Source of the DNA: Actinomycetota bacterium
Lineage (GTDB): Bacteria > Actinomycetota > Actinomycetes > S36-B12 > CAIYMF01
Assembly: GCA_026393115.1 (NCBI GenBank)
Contig: JAPLAU010000012.1
Location: forward strand, 1 to 64,000
Direction: 5' to 3'
Length of the DNA stretch: 64,000 nucleotides
In this document: positions 1-9,041 of the stretch, piece after piece
How the letters are laid out: each line of letters starts with the position of its first letter
Position numbering within the stretch: the stretch's first letter is position 1
Position numbers and translations under genes: made by a program
Notes under the pieces: generated by a model
Database searches by the model: none
The model's input: only the letters and a program-made list of their open reading frames with translations
What the model was told of the DNA's origin: nothing

Positions 1-84
1 CGCGATCTGGTTCAACGGAGCCCTGCCCTGACGGGCCACGGCCACGACATCGTCGCGGAACTCCTGGGGATACGGCTTCGGCAT
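1..84 (-). CDS. IS3-family transposase OrfA, N-terminal fragment (window edge)
   Basis: Twenty-eight codons are visible, starting MPKPYPQEFRDDVV and ending at the window edge. This is the characteristic N-terminus of the helix-turn-helix OrfA of IS3-family elements, which binds the element ends and is normally extended by frameshifting into an OrfB DDE integrase domain. A GGAAGG ribosome site lies about 9 bases before the ATG. The remainder, including any OrfB, lies outside the window, so whether the element is intact is unknown. Confidence 0.75.
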   Translation of the reverse strand, partial: MPKPYPQEFRDDVVAVARQGRAPLNQIA

Positions 85-146
85 GGTCGACATCCTTCCA
101 GCGAGGACGAATCCTCACAGGTCAGGTGTCAACCAAACTCTAGGCA
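1..146 (-). mobile_element. End of an IS3-type insertion sequence (runs off the left edge)
   Basis: The start of a transposase OrfA reads leftward from position 84 and leaves the window. Its upstream side ends near 146, where the minus strand begins TGCCTAGAGTTTGG; IS3-type elements typically start with TG. The open frame of an EAL domain begins directly after this point and the TAG at 141-143 closes that frame, so the boundary is inferred from both sides. A target duplication cannot be checked because the other end is outside the window. The exact end is uncertain by several bases. Confidence 0.65.
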
Positions 147-794
147 GACCCCACCGACACTCTCTCGCAGAGCGCGCTGCCCCTCGACCGACTCATCACC
201 GCACTCGAAGAGCGGGGCCTGGGAACGCAGCTCACCGAGTGGGTGCTCGATCACGCCCTCGCTGACGCTGCTCACTGGCGAACACTGGGCTGGGATGGAC
301 GGGTGAGTATCAACGTCTCAGGCCGAGCATTGGGAGAGGGAGACCTCGTGGCACAGGTCGCGCACGCGCTACGTCGTCACGACCTTCCGGGTGAAGCGCT
401 CACCTTGGAATTCCCAGAGTCTGGACTCAAAGGCCTGCGAGAAGGATCGGCGCGTGTGCTCGACCGCCTGCGCGACATGGGCGTCCGCGCCACCCTCGAC
501 GACTTCGGCTCGGGTACCTCGTCGCTCGACCTGCTGCGTCGCTTTCCTTGGGACTACCTCAAGGTTGAACGGTCGCTCGTGACCGACGACGCCGGGCTCG
601 CCATTCCTCTGGCTCGCCTATGTGGCGAACTCGGCCATGTGGTGATCGCCGAAGGTATTGAGACCAACGATCAACTCGATGAGCAGCGCCTCGCGGGCGT
701 GCGCCGTGGGCAGGGCTACCTGCTGGCAGCCCCCTTGCGACCTGAAGACCTGCAAGTGGTGTTGGCTGTCGGTTCCGTCGTGCTCCCAGCGTGA
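147..794 (+). pseudogene. EAL-domain (cyclic-di-GMP phosphodiesterase-like) gene, 5'-truncated
   Basis: The reading frame is open from 144 with no proper start until GTG 243, and the peptide upstream of that GTG still matches an EAL domain (PLDRLITALEERGLG, then TEWVLDHALAD). The retained part contains the later EAL motifs: INVS, TLEFPES, DDFGSGTSSL, the lysine of DYLKVERSL, AEGIET and GQGYLLAAPL. The defining E-x-L motif and first metal ligand of the N-terminal part are missing. The break coincides with the end of the IS3-type element, so the gene was probably cut by that insertion. A product from GTG 243 (183 aa) would lack the active-site start and is unlikely to hydrolyse c-di-GMP. Confidence 0.75.
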
Positions 795-802
795 CCCTGC
801 GC

Positions 803-808
803 TATAGT
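803..808 (+). promoter_or_regulatory. -10 box of the ilvBNC leader promoter
   Basis: TATAGT stands 6 nt before an in-frame GTG (815) of the leader peptide. This spacing puts transcription start on or next to the start codon, the arrangement of leaderless actinobacterial mRNAs. No convincing -35 box was found. Confidence 0.55.
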
Positions 809-814
809 GACGGT

Positions 815-853
815 GTGAGCATGAGTCTCGTAGTAATCGCGCAGCGCGCCTGA
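815..853 (+). CDS. Leader peptide of the ilvBNC attenuator (Leu-Val-Val-Ile)
   Basis: A 12-codon frame from GTG 815 (10 codons from ATG 821) reads MSMSLVVIAQRA and stops at TGA 851-853. It contains consecutive Leu, Val, Val, Ile codons, exactly the end products of the ilv pathway, and is followed 3 nt later by a terminator hairpin. This is the standard layout of ribosome-mediated attenuation: stalling at these codons when charged branched-chain tRNAs are scarce should favour an alternative fold. GCGCGC copies around 844-849 and 866-871 could form the competing pairing. Comparable ilvB leaders have been described in Actinobacteria. Confidence 0.85.
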   Translation: MSMSLVVIAQRA

Positions 854-856
854 CCA

Positions 857-907
857 CCCGGTCCTGCGCGCGCCCCTCGTCGTCCCACTCGGACCGGGGG
901 GCTTTTC
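857..907 (+). terminator. Attenuator terminator before ilvB
   Basis: CCCGGTCC (857-864) pairs perfectly with GGACCGGG (891-898) and is followed by a short T-rich tract (CTTTTC). It sits between the leader peptide and ilvB, so it would stop transcription unless the leader ribosome stalls. Confidence 0.8.
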
Positions 908-946
908 ATTCCCCGCCCGCGTCTTATACCGACCAAGGACCACACC

Positions 947-2689
947 ATGACCGACCAGATCACCGGAGCACAGAGCCTGATCCGTTCGCTTGAGGCTGCC
1001 GGTGTCGACACCATCTTCGGAATCCCAGGTGGAGCGATTCTGCCGGCCTACGACCCGCTGATGGACTCGCGCCAGATCCGCCACATCCTCGTGCGCCACG
1101 AGCAGGCCGGCGGCCACGCCGCTGAGGGCTACGCGCTCGCTACCGGCCGCGTGGGCGTCTGTATGGCCACGTCGGGTCCGGGTGCCACCAACTTGGTCAC
1201 GCCGATTGCTGACGCGCACATGGACTCCGTTCCGATGGTTGCGATCACCGGTCAGGTTCCCAGTGCCGCCATCGGAACTGATGCATTCCAGGAAGCTGAT
1301 ATCCGTGGCATCACGATGCCCATCACCAAGCACAACTATTTGGTCACCAACGCCGACGACATACCGCGTGCCGTCGCTGAGGCGTTTCACATCGCCTCGA
1401 CCGGCCGACCCGGCCCGGTGCTGGTCGACGTGTCGAAGGACGCCCTGCAGGCGATGACCACGTTCACGTGGCCTGAGTCGATCAACCTGCCCGGCTACAA
1501 GCCCACCACGCGCCCGCACGCCAAGCAGGTGCGCGAAGCGGCGCGACTCATCCTCGATTCCAAGCGCCCCGTGTTGTACGTCGGCGGTGGCGTCATCAAG
1601 GCGGGTGCCTCGCCTGAGCTGCGCCGCCTCGCCGAACTCACCGGCATTCCGGTGGTCACCACGCTGATGGCCCGCGGCGCGTTCCCTGATAGTCACCCGC
1701 AGCACCTGGGCATGCCCGGCATGCACGGAAGTGTGGCGGCGGTCGGTGCGCTGCAGAAGAGCGACCTGCTGATTGCGCTCGGAACGCGCTTTGACGATCG
1801 GGTCACTGGCCACTTGCCGAGCTTCGCTCCCGAAGCCCTGATCATTCATGCTGACATCGATCCCGCCGAAATCTCGAAGAACCGCGCGGCTGATGTTCCG
1901 ATCGTGGGTGACGCACGCGAAGTCATTGCCGACCTCATCGCCGTGCTCGAAACCGAGCAGGCCGCCGGTCGCGTTGGCGACTACGAGTCGTGGATTGCGT
2001 TGATGGCGGGTATGAAGGCAACGTACCCGCTGGGCTACGACATTCCTGCTGACGGGTCGCTGTCTCCGCAGTACGTGATTGAGCGCTTGGGTGACATCTC
2101 CGGACCTGACTCGATCTACGCAGCGGGCGTTGGCCAGCACCAGATGTGGGCCGCGCAGTTCATCAAGTACGAGCGCCCCGGCACGTGGCTCAACTCTGGC
2201 GGTCTCGGAACGATGGGATTCGCTGTTCCGGCGGCAATGGGCGCGAAGGTAGGTGCGCCCGATCGCGTCGTATGGGCCGTCGATGGCGACGGCTGCTTCC
2301 AGATGACCAACCAGGAACTCGCCACGTGCACCATCAACGAGATTCCAATCAAGGTGGCGCTGATCAACAACTCCTCACTCGGAATGGTGCGTCAGTGGCA
2401 GACGCTGTTCTACAACGAGCGCTACTCGAACACTGACCTGCAGTCGCACAGTTTCCCCGACTTCGTAAAGCTCGCCGATGCCTACGGCTGCCACGGACTG
2501 CGTTGTGACAGCGCCGATCAGGTCGATGTCACGATTGAGAAGGCGTTGTCGCTCAACGATGCACCGGTCGTGATCGACTTCCAGGTTCACAAGGACGCCA
2601 TGGTGTGGCCGATGGTCGCCGCGGGCACCTCAAATGACGAAATCAAGATCGCTCGCGATCTTGCCCCCTCGTGGTACACGGAGGACTGA
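947..2689 (+). CDS. ilvB: Acetolactate (acetohydroxyacid) synthase, large catalytic subunit
   Basis: The 580-aa product condenses two pyruvates to acetolactate (valine/leucine) or pyruvate with 2-oxobutyrate to acetohydroxybutyrate (isoleucine), using ThDP, Mg2+ and FAD. The N-terminal ThDP domain has the catalytic glutamate in [14 protein letters not shown] (about residue 47). The central FAD region follows, and the C-terminal domain shows the ThDP motif from [11 protein letters not shown] to INNSS. Length is normal for the family. ATG 947 has an AAGGAC ribosome site and lies after the attenuator. ilvN starts 3 nt after its stop, so large and small subunits are co-translated. Confidence 0.97.
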   Translation: MTDQITGAQSLIRSLEAAGVDTIFGIPGGAILPAYDPLMDSRQIRHILVRHEQAGGHAAEGYALATGRVGVCMATSGPGATNLVTPIADAHMDSVPMVAITGQVPSAAIGTDAFQEADIRGITMPITKHNYLVTNADDIPRAVAEAFHIASTGRPGPVLVDVSKDALQAMTTFTWPESINLPGYKPTTRPHAKQVREAARLILDSKRPVLYVGGGVIKAGASPELRRLAELTGIPVVTTLMARGAFPDSHPQHLGMPGMHGSVAAVGALQKSDLLIALGTRFDDRVTGHLPSFAPEALIIHADIDPAEISKNRAADVPIVGDAREVIADLIAVLETEQAAGRVGDYESWIALMAGMKATYPLGYDIPADGSLSPQYVIERLGDISGPDSIYAAGVGQHQMWAAQFIKYERPGTWLNSGGLGTMGFAVPAAMGAKVGAPDRVVWAVDGDGCFQMTNQELATCTINEIPIKVALINNSSLGMVRQWQTLFYNERYSNTDLQSHSFPDFVKLADAYGCHGLRCDSADQVDVTIEKALSLNDAPVVIDFQVHKDAMVWPMVAAGTSNDEIKIARDLAPSWYTED

Positions 2690-2692
2690 CCG

Positions 2693-3217
2693 ATGGCCCG
2701 TCACACGCTGTCTGTACTCGTTGAAGACCAACCTGGTGTGCTAGCGCGCATTGCGGCACTCTTCTCGCGTCGAGGCTTCAACATTGAATCCCTTGCTGTG
2801 GGTCGCACCGAGACCGAGGGCGTGTCGCGCATGACCATCGTGGTCAACGTCGACGAGCTGCGACTCGAGCAGGTCACCAAGCAACTCAACAAGTTGATCA
2901 ACGTGCTCAAGATCGTTGAACTCGACGTTGAGAATTCGGTACAGCGCGAAATCGTGCTGATCAAGGTGCGTGCCGATGACTCGACACGTTCAAGCATCAT
3001 CGAGACCGTCGCGCTGTTCCGGGCGAAGGTCGTCGACGTGGCTCCCGATGCACTCACCATCGAGGCGACGGGTGCGGCCGACAAACTCGATGCATTGATG
3101 AGAATGCTCGAGCCGTTCGGAATCCGCGAACTCGTGCAATCGGGCATGGTCGCCGTCTCTCGCGGCGGACGTGCCATTGGCGAACGTGCCGTTCGCCCCG
3201 CCGACCGCTCGGCCTGA
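2693..3217 (+). CDS. ilvN: Acetolactate synthase, small regulatory subunit
   Basis: The 174-aa protein has an N-terminal ACT domain (MARHTLSVLVEDQPGVLARIAALFSR begins it; RGFNIESLAVG follows) and a C-terminal ALS-associated domain with the VQREIVLIKV motif. It binds IlvB, raises its activity and gives feedback inhibition by valine in known family members. It follows ilvB by 3 nt and is followed 66 nt later by ilvC in the same direction, so the three probably share one transcript controlled by the upstream attenuator. Confidence 0.97.
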   Translation: MARHTLSVLVEDQPGVLARIAALFSRRGFNIESLAVGRTETEGVSRMTIVVNVDELRLEQVTKQLNKLINVLKIVELDVENSVQREIVLIKVRADDSTRSSIIETVALFRAKVVDVAPDALTIEATGAADKLDALMRMLEPFGIRELVQSGMVAVSRGGRAIGERAVRPADRSA

Positions 3218-3283
3218 CCGAGTCGATACCCTCCATTTACTCTCAGATTCCCTTATTCCACGCAAGTCAAGGAGCGATTTCCC

Positions 3284-4312
3284 GTGGCCGACCTCTTCTA
3301 TGACAAAGATGCCGATCTGTCGATCATCCAAAACCGGGTGGTTGCTGTACTCGGATACGGATCACAGGGGCACGCTCACGCGTTGTCGCTGCGCGACTCG
3401 GGTGTCGACGTGCGCGTCGGCCTGTCGCCCGATTCCAAGAGCCGCGCCAAGGCTGAGGCCGAGGGTCTGCGTGTTGTTGACCCCGCCACGGCATCGGCTG
3501 AAGCCGACCTGATCATGGTGCTCGTGCCCGACCCTGCGCAGCGTGGTCTCTACGCAGAGGCCATCGCCCCCAACCTGCAAGAGGGCGACGCGCTGTTCTT
3601 CGCACACGGATTCAACATCCGTTACGGCTACGTCAAGCCTCCGGCAACCGTCGACGTGTGCATGGTGGCCCCCAAGGGCCCCGGTCACCTCGTGCGCCGC
3701 GAATACGCTGCGGGTCGTGGCGTTCCGGCCATCGTCGCCGTTGAGCAGGACTTCACCGGCGAGGCATGGCCATTGGCGCTCTCGTACGCCAAGGGCATTG
3801 GTTCGCTGCGTGCCGGTGGTATCCAGACCACGTTCACCGAAGAGACCGAGACCGACCTGTTCGGCGAGCAGTCAGTGCTCTGTGGTGGCGCGTCGGCGCT
3901 GATCATGGCTGGCTTCGAGACTCTCGTTGAGGCCGGCTACCAGCCCGAGGTTGCGTACTTCGAGTGCTTGCACGAACTCAAGCTCATCGTCGACCTCATG
4001 TACGAAGGTGGCATCGCCAAGCAGCGCTGGAGCGTTTCCGACACTGCCGAGTACGGCGACTACGTGTCGGGCCCCCGCGTCATTGACCAGCACGTCAAGG
4101 ACAACATGCGCGCGGTGCTCACCGACATCCAGAACGGCGCCTTCGCCAAGCGTTTCATCGACGACCAGGACGCCGGCGCCCCCGAGTTCAAGCGCCTGCG
4201 TGCCGAGGGTGAAGTTCACCCGATCGAGGTTGTGGGTCGTGAACTGCGCGGCATGATGTCGTGGGTCGACAAGCGCGATGACGATTACGTTGAGGGCACC
4301 GCTACACGCTGA
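3284..4312 (+). CDS. ilvC: Ketol-acid reductoisomerase, class I
   Basis: The 342-aa enzyme isomerises and reduces acetolactate or acetohydroxybutyrate to dihydroxy acids with NAD(P)H and Mg2+. The N-terminal Rossmann motif is GYGSQGHA (residues 24-31); the loop after the second strand has serines (SPDSKSR) as in NADPH-using enzymes. The C-terminal knotted domain contains the metal ligands in ETDLFGEQ and [17 protein letters not shown]. The short class I length fits. GTG 3284 is the start, preceded by AAGGAGCG. The next step, dihydroxyacid dehydratase (ilvD), is not in this window. Confidence 0.97.
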   Translation: MADLFYDKDADLSIIQNRVVAVLGYGSQGHAHALSLRDSGVDVRVGLSPDSKSRAKAEAEGLRVVDPATASAEADLIMVLVPDPAQRGLYAEAIAPNLQEGDALFFAHGFNIRYGYVKPPATVDVCMVAPKGPGHLVRREYAAGRGVPAIVAVEQDFTGEAWPLALSYAKGIGSLRAGGIQTTFTEETETDLFGEQSVLCGGASALIMAGFETLVEAGYQPEVAYFECLHELKLIVDLMYEGGIAKQRWSVSDTAEYGDYVSGPRVIDQHVKDNMRAVLTDIQNGAFAKRFIDDQDAGAPEFKRLRAEGEVHPIEVVGRELRGMMSWVDKRDDDYVEGTATR

Positions 4313-4333
4313 GCGAGCGCTTTTACTTCACGA

Positions 4334-4385
4334 CTGCCCGTCTGTGCACGATTGAGCACCCTGTCAATCGTGCAGAGGTGGGCAG
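4334..4385 (+). repeat. Intergenic palindromic element, copy 1
   Basis: The outer arms CTGCCCG (4334-4340) and TGGGCAG (4379-4385) enclose a perfect 10-bp inner stem, GCACGATTGA with TCAATCGTGC (4346-4355 and 4364-4373), and an 8-nt loop. A second copy with the same geometry lies at 6903-6955. It may act as the ilvC transcription terminator, although there is no T-run. Confidence 0.75.
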
Positions 4386-4428
4386 TTGCATGTCCGCTCG
4401 CAAAATCACCGTTGCGCGACAGACCCTC

Positions 4429-4442
4429 GTGAAACCTTTCAC
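4429..4442. promoter_or_regulatory. Palindrome upstream of serA, possible operator
   Basis: GTGAAA and TTTCAC are perfect inverted arms separated by CC. It lies 13 bp before a TAGGCT -10-like box (4455-4460) and 52 bp before the serA start, a suitable place for a repressor or activator. The binding protein is unknown. Confidence 0.4.
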
Positions 4443-4493
4443 AAGCGCGGTCGATAGGCTGCACACTCACCCACTGCACGGAAGGCATTCGCT

Positions 4494-6080
4494 GTGACTA
4501 AGCCGATCGTCCTCATCGCTGAGGAGCTCTCGCCCGCCACCATTGACGCTCTCGGACCCGATTTCGAGATTCGTGAGTGCGACGGAGCCGATCGTGCATC
4601 GCTCCTTCCTGCGATCGCGGAGGCCGACGCCATTCTGGTGCGGTCGGCAACGCTGGTTGACGCAGAAGCCATCGCGGCTGCTCCTCACCTCAAGGTCATC
4701 GCGCGTGCTGGAGTGGGCCTGGACAACGTCGATGTGAAGGCCGCCACCAACGCTGGCGTCATGGTCGTGAATGCGCCTACCTCGAACATCACATCGGCCG
4801 CCGAACTCGCGGTGGCGCTGCTGCTGGCCAGTGCCCGCAAGATCGCACCCGCGAGTGAATCGCTCAAGGCCGGTCAGTGGAAGCGCTCGAAGTACACCGG
4901 CGTCGAACTGTCGGAAAAGGTAGTCGGCATCGTCGGCCTGGGCCGCATTGGTCAGCTTGTCGCGCAGCGTCTTGCCGGGTTCGGCGTCACGCTCATCGCC
5001 TACGACCCCTACGTGCAGCCTGCCCGTGGCGCCCAGATGGGCATTCGCATGGTCACGCTCGATGAACTGCTTGCCGAGAGCGACTTCATCACCGTGCACC
5101 TGCCCAAGACCCCCGAAACCCTTGGCCTCATCGGCGATGCGGCCCTGCACAAGGTCAAGCCCACCGTGCACATCATCAACGCCGCGCGCGGTGGCATCGT
5201 CGACGAAGAGGCGCTGGCCAGTGCACTCACCGATGGCCGTGTCGCTGGTGCAGGTATCGACGTGTACGTCAAGGAGCCCTGCACCGACTCACCACTGTTT
5301 GCCTTCGAGCAAGTTGTCGTGACGCCGCACCTGGGCGCTTCCACTGACGAAGCACAGGAGAAGGCGGGCGTCGCGGTCGCGAAGTCGGTGCGACTGGCGC
5401 TTGCTGGTGAACTCGTTCCTGACGCTGTGAATGTGCAGGGGGGCGTGATCGACCCCGACGTGCGCCCCGGAATTCCGCTGGCGCAAGAACTCGGCGCGAT
5501 TGCTGCGGCACTCACCACTGACCCCATCGCTGCTATCGATGTTGACGTCCGAGGTTCCATTGCCGAACACGACGTCAACGTGCTCAAACTCGCCGCCCTC
5601 AAGGGTGTATTCGCCGCGGTCGTGAACGAGCCCGTGTCGTACGTCAACGCGCCCGTCCTGGCCGAACAGCGCGGCGTAACGGTCGGACTCACCACCGACC
5701 TTGAAAGTCCCGACTATCGCAACCTCACCACCGTGCGCATCACGCAGGCTCACGGATCGATCGTCACCGTCAGCGGAACGGTCAGCGGACCGCGCTTGGT
5801 GCGCAAGATCGTGTCGGTCAACGGCTACGACGTCGACGTTCCGATTGCACCGCACCTGGCGTTCTTCACGTACAACGATCGCCCGGGCATCGTGGGCAAG
5901 GTAGGTCGCCTGCTCGGTGAATCTGACATCAATATCGCGTCGATGCAGGTGGGTCGCAAGGGCGATGAGGCGCTCATCGTGTTGACGGTCGACAGCGGTA
6001 TTCCTGCAAACGTCGTGCAGTCGATCGCTGAGGCGATCGGCGCGAGTTCAGGTCGGGCTGTCGACCTCGAAATCGAGTAG
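4494..6080 (+). CDS. serA: D-3-phosphoglycerate dehydrogenase, long ACT-containing form
   Basis: The 528-aa enzyme oxidises 3-phosphoglycerate to 3-phosphohydroxypyruvate with NAD+, the first step of serine synthesis. The NAD motif is GLGRIGQLVAQRL (about residues 148-160). The catalytic set is visible: Arg in NAARGGIVDE, Glu in VKEP and His in TPHLGAS. An intervening substrate-binding (ASB) domain and a C-terminal ACT domain (FFTYNDRPGIVGKVG) give the long, serine-regulated actinobacterial type. GTG 4494 follows GGAAGG. The next gene begins 2 nt after its stop, so they are probably co-transcribed. Confidence 0.96.
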   Translation: MTKPIVLIAEELSPATIDALGPDFEIRECDGADRASLLPAIAEADAILVRSATLVDAEAIAAAPHLKVIARAGVGLDNVDVKAATNAGVMVVNAPTSNITSAAELAVALLLASARKIAPASESLKAGQWKRSKYTGVELSEKVVGIVGLGRIGQLVAQRLAGFGVTLIAYDPYVQPARGAQMGIRMVTLDELLAESDFITVHLPKTPETLGLIGDAALHKVKPTVHIINAARGGIVDEEALASALTDGRVAGAGIDVYVKEPCTDSPLFAFEQVVVTPHLGASTDEAQEKAGVAVAKSVRLALAGELVPDAVNVQGGVIDPDVRPGIPLAQELGAIAAALTTDPIAAIDVDVRGSIAEHDVNVLKLAALKGVFAAVVNEPVSYVNAPVLAEQRGVTVGLTTDLESPDYRNLTTVRITQAHGSIVTVSGTVSGPRLVRKIVSVNGYDVDVPIAPHLAFFTYNDRPGIVGKVGRLLGESDINIASMQVGRKGDEALIVLTVDSGIPANVVQSIAEAIGASSGRAVDLEIE

Positions 6081-6082
6081 TC

Positions 6083-6895
6083 ATGGCCGTCGAGTCGCGC
6101 ATGATCGACATTGGGGGAGTGGCAACCCACGTGACGCACGCCGGTGACGGTGTTGCGGTGCTGCTGCTCCACGGTTCGGGTCCCGGAGTTTCGGCGGCGG
6201 CGAACTGGCGGCTCGCGATTCCGGCACTGTCCGAGCGTTTTCGCGTGATCGCGCCCGACCAATTGGGCTTTGGTCTCACTGGTCCGCCTGCTGACGGCGT
6301 GTACTCAATGCAGGCGTGGGTGGCGCACGTGGTCGCGGTGCTTGATGAACTCGGAATTGAGCGCGCGCATGTGGTGGGCAACAGTTTCGGTGGTGCGGTG
6401 GCATTGCACCTGGCTGTGCATCACCCCGAGCGTGTCAATCGCCTGGCGTTGATGGGTGCGGTCGGATTGTCGTTTCCCATTTCTGACGGCCTTGACGCTG
6501 TGTGGGGTTATGAGCCATCAGTGGCCGAGATGCGTCGGCTGCTCGAGATCTTCACCTACGAACCCTCGCCGCAGATCGACGAGCTCGCGGTGTTGCGCTA
6601 CGAGGCGAGCATCGTGCCGGGAGTGCAAGAGCAGTTTTCCGCGATGTTCCCCGCTCCTCGTCAGCGCTGGGTCGACGCGATGGCGCTTCCGGAAGATCGA
6701 GTGGCCGCGATCGAACACGAAACGCTCATCCTGCACGGCCGAGAAGACCGCGTGATTCCGCTCGACGTATCGCTTCGGTTGCACCACTTGATTCCACGCT
6801 CGCAACTGCACGTGTTCGGTCAGTGTGGGCACTGGACCCAGGTTGAGCACCCCGATCGCTTCCACCGACTCGTGGGTGACTTCTTCGCTGAGTAA
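6083..6895 (+). CDS. Alpha/beta hydrolase, meta-cleavage-product hydrolase-like
   Basis: The 270-aa protein has the oxyanion motif HGSGPGVSAAANW (about residues 30-42), typical of the XylF/DmpD/BphD/MhpC group that cleaves C-C bonds in ring-fission products. The nucleophile elbow is GNSFGG (about residue 101), an acid is likely in GREDRVIP, and the histidine is in QCGHWTQVEHP. Its start is 2 nt after serA, which is an odd partner; no other aromatic-degradation genes are adjacent. The family also contains hydrolases with other substrates, so the reaction is uncertain. Confidence 0.8.
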   Translation: MAVESRMIDIGGVATHVTHAGDGVAVLLLHGSGPGVSAAANWRLAIPALSERFRVIAPDQLGFGLTGPPADGVYSMQAWVAHVVAVLDELGIERAHVVGNSFGGAVALHLAVHHPERVNRLALMGAVGLSFPISDGLDAVWGYEPSVAEMRRLLEIFTYEPSPQIDELAVLRYEASIVPGVQEQFSAMFPAPRQRWVDAMALPEDRVAAIEHETLILHGREDRVIPLDVSLRLHHLIPRSQLHVFGQCGHWTQVEHPDRFHRLVGDFFAE

Positions 6896-6902
6896 TGCAC
6901 GA

Positions 6903-6955
6903 CTGCCCGCCTATTGCATGAGTGACGTGGTGCTCACTCATGCACAGACGGGCAG
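6903..6955 (+). repeat. Intergenic palindromic element, copy 2
   Basis: Outer arms CTGCCCG (6903-6909) and CGGGCAG (6949-6955) and a perfect 10-bp inner stem, GCATGAGTGA with TCACTCATGC (6916-6925 and 6934-6943), with an 8-nt loop. The inner stem differs from copy 1 at paired positions so that pairing is kept. It lies between the convergent hydrolase and leuA and could terminate both. Confidence 0.75.
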
Positions 6956-6972
6956 TGCGGGTAGTCGTGTGC

Positions 6973-8721
<1,749 letters not shown>

Positions 8722-8760
8722 CTAGATGAGGGGGTCGGTTCGACCAGCGCGCACAACTCA

Positions 8761-8798
8761 CCGCAGCGGGGAGGCCGGTCTTTCAGGCCCCGCTGCGG
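8761..8798 (-). promoter_or_regulatory. leuA leader hairpin (LEU-type attenuation element)
   Basis: A perfect 11-bp stem (CCGCAGCGGGG with CCCCGCTGCGG) overlaps the last five sense codons and the stop of the leader peptide and lies 49 nt before the leuA start. There is no T-run after it, so control may act on translation of leuA or through alternative pairing rather than by simple termination. LEU elements with short Leu-rich peptides before leuA have been described in Actinobacteria. Confidence 0.75.
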
Positions 8799-8827
8799 CA
8801 GCGAAGAAGCAAGCGCGCGAACGACAT
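8783..8827 (-). CDS. Leader peptide of leuA (Leu-Leu-Leu)
   Basis: The 14-codon frame MSFARLLLRCRSGA has three consecutive leucine codons, followed by Arg-Cys-Arg, and overlaps the left arm of the leuA leader hairpin. Ribosome stalling at the Leu codons would leave the hairpin free to form or refold. The ATG lies 6 nt after a TACCCT box on the minus strand, so the transcript is probably leaderless at this peptide. The match of Leu codons with the first gene of leucine synthesis makes chance very unlikely. Confidence 0.87.
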   Translation of the reverse strand: MSFARLLLRCRSGA

Positions 8828-8832
8828 GGATA

Positions 8833-8838
8833 CAGGGT
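8833..8838 (-). promoter_or_regulatory. -10 box of the leuA leader transcript
   Basis: TACCCT on the minus strand, 6 nt before the leader-peptide ATG, the same spacing as other leaderless starts in this window. Confidence 0.5.
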
Positions 8839-8920
8839 AGCACCGGGAGTTGTCGGGTAACGCCGACCGCGCTGCCGCGGGGGTTTAGCTCCGGAAGTGG
8901 ACGTCTCACCGGGGCATCTC

Positions 8921-8965
8921 TTGACCAAAGAAGCCCCAGACGGGCACCGATTGACCGAAGAAGCC
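8921..8965 (+). repeat. Two 15-bp direct repeats 30 bp apart between leuA and leuB
   Basis: TTGACCAAAGAAGCC (8921-8935) and TTGACCGAAGAAGCC (8951-8965) differ at one base and start exactly 30 bp apart, close to three helical turns. They lie in the divergent leuA/leuB control region (8828-9041), which otherwise holds only the two promoters. They could be binding sites of a transcription factor. Confidence 0.6.
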
Positions 8966-9028
8966 GGGTTTGGGCCCAGTGAGCGACGGCAGCGGGCGAC
9001 CTTGATGCTGACGTCAAAATCGGCCCCC

Positions 9029-9034
9029 TAGGCT
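9029..9034 (+). promoter_or_regulatory. -10 box of leuB
   Basis: TAGGCT lies 7 nt before the leuB ATG, and no ribosome site precedes the start, so leuB is probably translated from a leaderless mRNA. Confidence 0.5.
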
Positions 9035-9041
9035 TACCGCC

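Noticed and set aside
716-2140. Long antisense frame (474 aa) opposite ilvB
   Set aside because: Low-complexity Arg/Gly/His-rich translation with no family similarity; a codon-bias shadow of ilvB in high-GC DNA.
4429-4442. Second parS-like site before serA
   Set aside because: The arms are in the reverse order to parS (GTGAAA first), so it does not fit the ParB consensus.
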